Of a DNA stretch of 30,919 nucleotides, positions 1-4,994 are shown piece by piece. Under the pieces are notes generated by a model, which searched no databases, was not told the DNA's origin, and saw nothing but the letters and a program-made list of their open reading frames with translations. Both the position numbers and the translations under genes were made by a program. Position 1 is the first letter of the stretch. Every line of letters begins with the position of its first letter. This stretch comes from a virus, in the IMG/VR virus record IMGVR_UViG_3300042691_017476, positions 1-30,919 of that record, one strand, 5' to 3'.

Positions 1-66
1 TTTTTTGTAAAGGGTTTTGTTCTTTGTTTATAAGGGTTTAAATGGGTGAGTTTCGCTTATACAATA

Positions 67-73
67 GTTATAC
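67..73 (-). repeat. Possible edge of a further attC-like site (incomplete)
   Basis: GTTATAC lies just beyond the stop codon of the first methyltransferase. It matches the outer core seen at the other cassette-like repeats (GTTATAC read on minus at 943-949, GTTATGC on plus at 2103-2109). If this is the start of another attC-like hairpin on the minus strand, its partner arm lies left of the window; I find no AAC partner in bases 1-60. Bases 1-60 otherwise hold nothing I can name. Confidence 0.25.
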
Positions 74-80
74 GCAAGCA

Positions 81-881
81 CTACATTTCGTTTCCAAAGA
101 GAGTTTGCGTTTCAAATTTTTTATTAAAATCTCCCACCCTCTTTTTTATTTTTTCAAAATAATTAGGTTCTTGCTCCATTACAATAAATTGTCTATTGGT
201 ATTCAAACAAGCAATTGCAGTAGTTCCGCTTCCAGCACAATTATCTAAAACCAAATCATTCTCTTTTGTATAGGTTTTAACAAGGTATTCAAATAATTCA
301 ATCGGTTTTTGTGTTGGGTGTTGTGTTCCATCTCTTTTATCATCTTTTGCAATATTCAAAATATTAGTTGGATATTTAAACCATTGTTCATCTTTTGGCT
401 TTCTTATTATCAAATTGTCTTTGTGGTTTTGAATATTGTTTCCCCAACTTTTACTATCATTTTTGCGATAACATTCTTTAAATTCCTTTTCAGTTCTTTT
501 TACCATTATTGGGTAGTAATTCGCTTTATTTTTACAAAACACCAATACATCTTCATTCGCTTTCATTGGCATATATTTAGCACTAAATGCTCCAGTAGGT
601 TTGTTTTTAATCCATTGCCATTGGTGTTTAAACAGTTTTGGGTTGCTCATTACTAAAGCACTTGTAAATGGTTGCGAAGCAGTCAATACTATTGCACCAT
701 TAGGCTTTATAATCCTTTCGTATTGCTCCCAAAGTTTATCAAATGGTATTATTGTATCCCATTTACAGGCTGTTGTTCCATAAGGTAAATCACAAAGTAT
801 CATATCAATACTTCCGTTTGGTATATCCTTCATAAGTTCCAAACAATCACCTAATAATATTTCTTTTTTTCCCTCGCTCAT
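81..881 (-). CDS. DNA methyltransferase, beta class (N6-adenine or N4-cytosine), copy 1
   Basis: Transfers a methyl group from S-adenosylmethionine to an exocyclic amino group in DNA; in a phage this usually protects the genome from host restriction. The 266-residue protein carries the catalytic motif IV as DLPY (31-34, inside DLPYGTTACKWD) near the N terminus and the SAM-binding motif I as LDNCAGSGTT (212-221) near the C terminus. This order defines the beta class. It is a close paralogue of the 1033-1824 gene: both share DLPYGTTACKWD and the stretch PIEL-EYLVKTYT before motif I. The ATG at 879-881 gives a normal family start. No restriction endonuclease is next to it, so it looks like an orphan enzyme. 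Target base and recognition site cannot be read from sequence. Confidence 0.93.
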   Translation of the reverse strand: MSEGKKEILLGDCLELMKDIPNGSIDMILCDLPYGTTACKWDTIIPFDKLWEQYERIIKPNGAIVLTASQPFTSALVMSNPKLFKHQWQWIKNKPTGAFSAKYMPMKANEDVLVFCKNKANYYPIMVKRTEKEFKECYRKNDSKSWGNNIQNHKDNLIIRKPKDEQWFKYPTNILNIAKDDKRDGTQHPTQKPIELFEYLVKTYTKENDLVLDNCAGSGTTAIACLNTNRQFIVMEQEPNYFEKIKKRVGDFNKKFETQTLFGNEM

Positions 882-942
882 TTTAATAAAAAATTTGTTT
901 TATGTTTCAATTTAAGTTTATCGTTTAATTAACCGTGCCAGC

Positions 943-1038
943 GTATAACACGTGCTATAAGCAAGTTTGCCAATAACATTTGTGCTAAATTTGAACATTT
1001 CTGCAAGGCAAACCTGCTCATAGCACCATCCGTTAGCC
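943..1038 (-). repeat. attC-like imperfect inverted repeat between the two methyltransferases
   Basis: Two 20-bp arms at 952-971 and 1007-1026 (GTGCTATAAGCAAGTTTGCC against GGCAAACCTGCTCATAGCAC) pair with two mismatches, both G-T wobble in one strand. Outside the arms lie a 7-mer ending AAC (GTATAAC, 943-949) and one beginning GTT (GTTAGCC, 1032-1038). This is the R-L-L-R plan of integron attC sites, although each core has a mismatch to RYYYAAC/GTTRRRY. On the minus strand the TAA stop of the second methyltransferase lies inside this core (GGCTAAC). The span is 96 bp, within the usual attC range. The assignment is structural only. Confidence 0.5.
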
Positions 1039-1824
1039 GCAATACTCGGACAGCCTCCGAACAGCGACATCGTAATATTGTTTTTCTTTTTCAATACCTA
1101 TAAATTGCCGATTTGTTTTCAGACAAGCCAACCCAGTAGTTCCTGAACCCATTGTGTTGTCTAATACTATTTCGTTTTCATTTGTATAGGTTTTCACAAG
1201 GTATTCCATAAGTTCAATAGGCTTGGCAGTTGGGTGTTCATTTTTAATATCTTGCTTACCAAATGTACCTGCACGTTTTATTTGTATTATACTTTTAGGG
1301 TTGCTAAATTCCGTGTCATTTCTTTTCGCTCCTTTATTTTTGTTTATAAAAAGTTCTCCTAAGTGTTTTCCATTTGGCAAATCTCCATTCAAAACGAAAT
1401 TGTTTTTGACCATTTGTGGGTTATAGGTTGTTTTACCTTTTGCAAAAACCAAAATCTGTTCGTGTACAGCAAGGCATCTATATTTTGCAACAAATGGGTT
1501 TGAGTGGCTTACTTTGTCCCATATCCACTCATACTTAAACATCTTTGGTTCGCTCATTATGAGTGCTGCTGCAAACGGATTTGTTGCTGTCAATACAATA
1601 CACCCGCTGTCTTTTAAAATGCGTTTGTATTCTTGCCAAAGTTTATCCAATGGTAAAATACTATCCCACTTACAGGCAGTTGTCCCATAAGGCAAGTCGG
1701 CAATAATAGCATCAATACTTTTATTAGGTATTGAAGGAAAAACATCAAAGCAATCAGCCCAGAACAAAGTACTGCGGCTAACATCGGTTTTGTGCAAGTG
1801 GGGGTTGTCTGCTAAATTCATCAT
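1033..1824 (-). CDS. DNA methyltransferase, beta class, copy 2
   Basis: A 263-residue SAM-dependent DNA amino-methyltransferase, paralogous to the gene at 81-881. The catalytic motif is DLPY (43-46) and the SAM motif is LDNTMGSGTT (221-230), in beta-class order. The middle third (about residues 110-190), where target recognition usually lies, differs from copy 1, so the two probably methylate different sites. The start is one of two adjacent ATG codons at 1819-1824. The stop codon sits in the core of the downstream inverted repeat, as is common for integron cassettes. It is an orphan enzyme with no nuclease partner visible, most likely an anti-restriction function. Family confidence is high; specificity is unknown. 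Confidence 0.93.
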   Translation of the reverse strand: MMNLADNPHLHKTDVSRSTLFWADCFDVFPSIPNKSIDAIIADLPYGTTACKWDSILPLDKLWQEYKRILKDSGCIVLTATNPFAAALIMSEPKMFKYEWIWDKVSHSNPFVAKYRCLAVHEQILVFAKGKTTYNPQMVKNNFVLNGDLPNGKHLGELFINKNKGAKRNDTEFSNPKSIIQIKRAGTFGKQDIKNEHPTAKPIELMEYLVKTYTNENEIVLDNTMGSGTTGLACLKTNRQFIGIEKEKQYYDVAVRRLSEYCG

Positions 1825-1857
1825 TTGTTCTTTTAATTAAGTTTAGTGGTGCGTTGA

Positions 1858-1906
1858 AACTTTCGTGCTTTAATGCCCCACCTGCACAAAGCCGCAAACG
1901 TTAAGC
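1858..1906 (-). repeat. Weak second attC-like hairpin upstream of methyltransferase copy 2
   Basis: On the plus strand AAC (1858-1860) is followed by CTTTCGTGC, a 15-nt loop, GCACAAAG and then GTTAAGC (1900-1906). GTTAAGC fits the attC core GTTRRRY exactly, and the stem has one extrahelical base, a typical attC trait. The left core is poor. It is short (49 bp) and should be treated as tentative. Confidence 0.25.
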
Positions 1907-1967
1907 AAAATTTGCTTCGCACCGAGCGTTTCGCCTCGTTACACAAGGCTACCAACACTCTAATTTT

Positions 1968-2109
1968 GCTTAACGCTCCGAGTTTCACTCGATGCACGAA
2001 GCAAACTTCTCTTAACAGAGCGTTTGCTAAATTCGTGCCTCTGTGATTGCTACCAGTTCTTAAATCAATAAATTGATTACGAACTTCGCAAACACTCGGA
2101 GCGTTATGC
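1968..2109 (-). repeat. attC-like inverted repeat downstream of the adenine methyltransferase
   Basis: A perfect 13-bp inverted repeat, TAACGCTCCGAGT at 1971-1983 and ACTCGGAGCGTTA at 2094-2106, bounds a 142-bp element. The outer 7-mers are GCTTAAC (1968-1974, an exact RYYYAAC) and GTTATGC (2103-2109, one mismatch to GTTRRRY). The interior contains further partial pairing around GCACGAAG and GCGAAG. It lies between the stop of the Dam-like gene and the next cassette-like unit. Confidence 0.5.
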
Positions 2110-2140
2110 GTAATGCCTTGCTGACGTTCTCGATTGACAT

Positions 2141-2650
2141 TTACGGTTCAACTTTTAATAAATTTTTGCCAACGCTCCTATAATCAATGATGCTGAATGT
2201 TCCTTTTTTAGCCTTTTCGCCAAAAATGATTATACACATCCCCATCCATAATCCTCTCGGCTCATCATTGAAATTTACCTCGCCATTGATAAAACGAATT
2301 TCAGATTTAGGCGAAAGTTCAGCCCACCATTTAGTATTGCTTCTAACAGGTATCAAACAAACTTTTGTTCCCCCATTTCTATCGGCTTCATCAGATGCTT
2401 TTCTTACCCATTTTGCTAAGTTTCTATCAAATGGTGGGTTCATCCAGCAGTTACCAATCCAATCTTTAGTCAAAGCATCATCTTCCTTTGTCCAATAGTC
2501 AGGTAGTTTATGGTTTATCTGACTTGCACATACGTCTTTAGTTATTGAAAATTCGTTTATCAATGGCTGAACTATCGCCAAGGGAGTGCTATACTCAATA
2601 CTTTTGCTTGTAAAATTGTTTTTCTTGTTTCCTATTTTATCTATTCCCAT
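2141..2650 (-). CDS. dam: Phage-type DNA N6-adenine methyltransferase (Dam-like)
   Basis: A 169-residue enzyme of the phage N-6-adenine-methyltransferase family (the Pfam Dam phage family), which methylates adenine in short DNA sites. Visible hallmarks are the early STPLAIVQPL segment, DVCASQINHK (39-48), the catalytic NPPF (71-74) and the conserved LIPVRSNTKWW block (about 99-109), ending in a GEVNF segment and a hydrophobic strand. The length is normal for the family and the ATG at 2648-2650 is the only sensible start. It sits between two attC-like repeats, apart from the replication genes, and probably adds a third methylation specificity to the phage. Confidence 0.9.
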   Translation of the reverse strand: MGIDKIGNKKNNFTSKSIEYSTPLAIVQPLINEFSITKDVCASQINHKLPDYWTKEDDALTKDWIGNCWMNPPFDRNLAKWVRKASDEADRNGGTKVCLIPVRSNTKWWAELSPKSEIRFINGEVNFNDEPRGLWMGMCIIIFGEKAKKGTFSIIDYRSVGKNLLKVEP

Positions 2651-2718
2651 CGCTCAAAATTTATTAAAAGTTGTTTTCGTTTCCAAATGAACATTCCGCT
2701 AAACAAGTCGGCACATAC

Positions 2719-2814
2719 GCATAACAGAGGTTTGCCAAAATGCCGCAAGAAAGTTCCTGCTAAAATCCGAAGTTTCTGCTATGCGGCACTTCGGCAAGCC
2801 GCAAAACGTTACCC
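2719..2814 (-). repeat. attC-like imperfect inverted repeat between HTH gene and adenine methyltransferase
   Basis: Arms TTGCCAAAATGCCGCA (2732-2747) and TGCGGCACTTCGGCAA (2782-2797) match at 14 of 16 positions, the two mismatches being wobble pairs. The outer cores are GCATAAC (2719-2725) and GTTACCC (2808-2814). The span is 96 bp, the same as the 943-1038 element. On the minus strand the TAA stop of the HTH gene falls inside GGGTAAC, the outer core, repeating the stop-in-core arrangement seen at 1033. Confidence 0.5.
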
Positions 2815-3018
2815 TCTAACAACCTCTCTAATTTCATCAACAACAATATTTGTTAATTGCTTTTCATCAAACCCAAGCAATTTTCCAAAAGAAACAAATC
2901 TATCTACATCGATATTTTTTGATTTTTGATATTGTTTGATTTGCTGGTAGCTAACGTTTAAAATACGTGCTATTTCAGCTTTGTCTTTTCCTGATAATTC
3001 AAATAGTTTTTTATACAT
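2809..3018 (-). CDS. Small helix-turn-helix protein
   Basis: A 69-residue protein with the look of a minimal XRE-type DNA-binding domain: helices around KDKAEIARILNV (11-22), then SYQQIKQYQKSK (23-34) as the likely recognition part, then DRFVSFGKLLGF (39-50). The C-terminal 20 residues are acidic and have no known motif. It starts at the first ATG after the methyltransferase remnant (25 nt away) and its stop codon lies in the downstream attC-like core. It may regulate the methyltransferase region, but a target cannot be named from the sequence. Confidence 0.6.
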   Translation of the reverse strand: MYKKLFELSGKDKAEIARILNVSYQQIKQYQKSKNIDVDRFVSFGKLLGFDEKQLTNIVVDEIREVVRG

Positions 3019-3043
3019 AATTTTTAATTGTTTGGGTTTTATT

Positions 3044-3145
3044 CTATATTTTATAAGGCGGTGAAGTTATTACTGCATTTACTTTACCATCTAATCTTTT
3101 CATAGTTAGTAAGCAATCTTCGTTGTATATTTTATTTATTTCCAT
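3044..3145 (-). pseudogene. Truncated N-terminal remnant of a beta-class DNA methyltransferase
   Basis: The 33-residue reading frame starts MEINKIYNEDCLLTMKR and ends ITSPPYKI followed by a TAG stop. This is the standard beginning of a beta-class methyltransferase, with the catalytic motif IV as TSPPY (27-31), and the frame stops two residues later. Everything that would follow (target recognition and the SAM motif FxGxG) is absent, and the HTH gene begins 25 nt downstream. The fragment cannot be a working enzyme. It most likely remains from a third methyltransferase gene replaced by recombination with the cassette-like units to its left. An independent micro-protein is possible but less likely. 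Confidence 0.65.
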
Positions 3146-3215
3146 CCATCTTTTTTTCTTTTTTTTTCTTTAGTGCTTCGATTAAACATTCTGCTAAAAA
3201 TCCTTTATCATTAAA

Positions 3216-3248
3216 CAAATATACTAATTATTTTATTATTATTTACAG
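3216..3248 (-). promoter_or_regulatory. Probable promoter for the modification region
   Basis: On the minus strand TATATTTG (complement at 3216-3223) fits the Bacteroidota -7 box TANNTTTG. A CTG at a spacing of 22 nt is a weak -33 box (consensus TTG). Transcription would run into the methyltransferase remnant and HTH gene. No gene longer than a few codons lies between it and position 3145. Confidence 0.4.
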
Positions 3249-3253
3249 TTTTA

Positions 3254-3278
3254 GTAATTTATAATTGTTCTAAATAAC
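3254..3278. repeat. Copy 4 of the 25-bp palindrome (divergent copy)
   Basis: GTAATTT, 11 nt (ATAATTGTTCT), AAATAAC. It has the same arm length, spacer length and TTCT-AAATAA core as the copies at 11297, 13997 and 20071, with one mismatch between its arms. It lies just upstream of the putative minus-strand promoter at 3216-3248, in the gap between the 80-residue gene and the methyltransferase remnant. Confidence 0.5.
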
Positions 3279-3298
3279 TTGCAAAGCGATAATCTTTT

Positions 3299-3541
3299 TT
3301 AAACTTTACATACAAAATTATCAAACGCATCAAATTCAAATTCAAAAAACTCATTATCTACATCAAGGTATCTAAAACTGTAAATAGTTCCGTGTCTGAA
3401 AGCCTTTATGCCTTTAATATATATTGCTGGTTTTGTTGTCACTAAAGAAATACCACTTAACCGAAAAGGTCTACCTTTTTTTGATATTTGCGTTTCAAAA
3501 CTTAAATTAATTCTATTCTTTTCTACTAAAATCGCACTCAT
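3299..3541 (-). CDS. Hypothetical protein, 80 residues
   Basis: I do not recognise this protein. The preferred start is the ATG at 3539-3541 (MSAILVEK), because starting further upstream would deepen the overlap with the nuclease gene; even so it overlaps that gene by 29 nt. The protein looks all-beta, with alternating hydrophobic strands (about 35-65), and has an acidic, aromatic C-terminal part (EFFEFEFDAFDNF). It is the last gene of the replication module before a 150-bp gap. Confidence 0.5.
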   Translation of the reverse strand: MSAILVEKNRINLSFETQISKKGRPFRLSGISLVTTKPAIYIKGIKAFRHGTIYSFRYLDVDNEFFEFEFDAFDNFVCKV

Positions 3542-3794
3542 AATCAGTCCATATTTTACATTCAAATCCTAAACTTTCTAATTCTTTTATTTTTACTTTT
3601 TGCAGTTCTGATAATTTGCCAGTAGGTTGTTTGACTTCTACAAACATAGCAACTCCTTGCCTAAGACACAACAAATCTGGAATCCCATTTTTAGATGTTT
3701 TAATTAGCTTTATACAAAGCCAACCCTCTTTTGTTAGTTGATTGATTATTTTGCTTTGTCTTTTTGATTCCAAAATCACGTTTGAAGATTTCAT
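3513..3794 (-). CDS. VRR-NUC domain nuclease
   Basis: A 93-residue stand-alone nuclease of the VRR-NUC (PD-(D/E)xK) superfamily; phage members of this type are Holliday-junction resolvases or flap nucleases. The catalytic pattern is visible: GIPDLL with D40, then FVEVKQ with E53 and K55, then a conserved Gln at 65 in LSELQ and the closing GFECKIW strand. The N-terminal helix SKIINQLTKEGW matches the family and supports the ATG at 3792-3794, which makes the gene overlap the end of the upstream helicase by 95 nt. Together with the helicase and primase it forms a compact replication and recombination set. Confidence 0.88.
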   Translation of the reverse strand: MKSSNVILESKRQSKIINQLTKEGWLCIKLIKTSKNGIPDLLCLRQGVAMFVEVKQPTGKLSELQKVKIKELESLGFECKIWTDYECDFSRKE

Positions 3795-4992
3795 TAGTGT
3801 AGTCTTTTTTTTGTTGTACTGTTTTATAAATTTTATCTTCTATACCATCGTTAGCAAATACCCAGTAAACATCGTTTGCTTTCCTGTCCATTGTAGTTAG
3901 TCTATCCCTTGACTGCCAGTATAACTTACTGCTAAAGTCGATATTATAGTAAACTAAATATTTAGCTTTACTTAAACTTATCCCTTCACTGCCTGAAACA
4001 ATTTGCAATGCAATATGTTTGTCTGTATTATTAAACTCTTCTAAGTCGTTTGTTATTTTATTCCTAAATATATTTTTTAATGCGTTCCACTCTTCTACAA
4101 ACTTGTAGAATATTGCTATTTTATGACCTTTAAAATAGTTTTCAATAAAAATTGCCTTACTTAAATCAATTACTTTACTGCTACCATCCTCAAACTTACA
4201 AGTTCCACTATAAATCTGATGTAACTTTTGCTGTAATTTAACTCCAGTATCTGCTAAAATCATTTGACCTTCTTTATTTTGAACTACAAAATCACGTTTT
4301 AATCTTTCGACAATTTTATAGGTTATCGCATCCATATCACAATACAAAACATTTTCGTGTACTTGTGTTTCAAATCCAGCTTCTACTTGTGTGAAAGTGA
4401 GAATGTAATATCTTATCCTATGCCAAAAATCTTTTTTACGAGCATTTGAATAATCTTTTACTTGTCCGTGCGCTAAGTAACGCATCTTTACATCTACATA
4501 CTCATCTGCCCATTTATAGAAGTTTTTAAAATCATTAAAAGGCGAGTGGTTACTTACCCAAAATTGATGATACCATTGGGAATGACTTTCAGGCGTTGGC
4601 GTTCCAGATAAAAAAATCATAGGCAAATCCCCAAACTTCTCTTTAAATAATTTAGCCGTTACGTTTGGTTTTGGATACGCTCCAAATCTATGATGCTCGT
4701 CGTGTATAACTAAATCAAAATCAGAATCAGTAATTTTATGCAAACTTTCATCATTCCAAACCAATAATTCAAATTCATAACCAAAATCGTTATAATCTTT
4801 TAAAATCCCATCAACTGCTCGTTTTTTAGTTAAAAACAAAACTTTTTTAGCATTATACAACTTTGCTATTTCTAAAGCTGTAACTGTTTTACCAGTCCTT
4901 ACTTCCATTGCCAAATAAACTATATTTTTACGTTGTAGTAATTCGCATCCGTCTTTAGCTAATCTTATTTGATAGTTTCTAAGTTGTTTCAT
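3700..4992 (-). CDS. SF2 DNA helicase / ATPase (SNF2/DEAD-like)
   Basis: A 430-residue superfamily 2 helicase. Motif Q-like QIRLAKDGC near the start, Walker A as EVRTGKT (30-36), motif II as DEHH (98-101) and motif III as SGTPTP (129-134) are all present. The second RecA domain ends with SGSEGISL, then a YWQSRDRL block with the arginine finger of motif VI. Proteins of this type are common next to VRR-NUC nucleases in phages. The last 31 residues are polar, lie in the overlap with the nuclease gene and are probably a dispensable tail. The start codon is two bases after the stop of the primase gene, so the two are co-transcribed and probably translationally coupled. Confidence 0.92.
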   Translation of the reverse strand: MKQLRNYQIRLAKDGCELLQRKNIVYLAMEVRTGKTVTALEIAKLYNAKKVLFLTKKRAVDGILKDYNDFGYEFELLVWNDESLHKITDSDFDLVIHDEHHRFGAYPKPNVTAKLFKEKFGDLPMIFLSGTPTPESHSQWYHQFWVSNHSPFNDFKNFYKWADEYVDVKMRYLAHGQVKDYSNARKKDFWHRIRYYILTFTQVEAGFETQVHENVLYCDMDAITYKIVERLKRDFVVQNKEGQMILADTGVKLQQKLHQIYSGTCKFEDGSSKVIDLSKAIFIENYFKGHKIAIFYKFVEEWNALKNIFRNKITNDLEEFNNTDKHIALQIVSGSEGISLSKAKYLVYYNIDFSSKLYWQSRDRLTTMDRKANDVYWVFANDGIEDKIYKTVQQKKDYTNEIFKRDFGIKKTKQNNQSTNKRGLALYKAN

Positions 4993-4994
4993 AA

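Larger units (their letters stand above)
1825..2140. other. Gene-free stretch made of nested inverted repeats
   Basis: This 316-bp gap between two methyltransferase genes has no credible gene. It is less A+T-rich than its surroundings. It holds the 1968-2109 attC-like repeat, a perfect 14-bp inverted repeat at 1899-1912 and 1962-1975 (CGTTAAGCAAAATT and its complement), and a smaller hairpin at 1860-1868/1884-1891 (CTTTCGTGC against GCACAAAG, with one bulged base). It can be read as two neighbouring attC-like sites with an ORF-less cassette of about 65 bp between them. Confidence 0.5.

Noticed and set aside
42-248. Plus-strand frame of 68 codons, and others at 309-656, 1223-1426, 2187-2498
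   Set aside because: They lie antisense to well-supported methyltransferase genes and have Phe/Ser-rich compositions typical of shadow frames.
2687-2929. Plus-strand frame of 80 codons across the attC-like repeat
   Set aside because: It runs through the inverted repeat and antisense to the HTH gene, with no promoter or protein motif.
3151-3171. Poly-A/T tract as a programmed slippage site in a gene upstream of the methyltransferase remnant
   Set aside because: The only frame across it is about 28 codons with a TTG start and a run of Lys; without a credible protein on either side slippage has no support.
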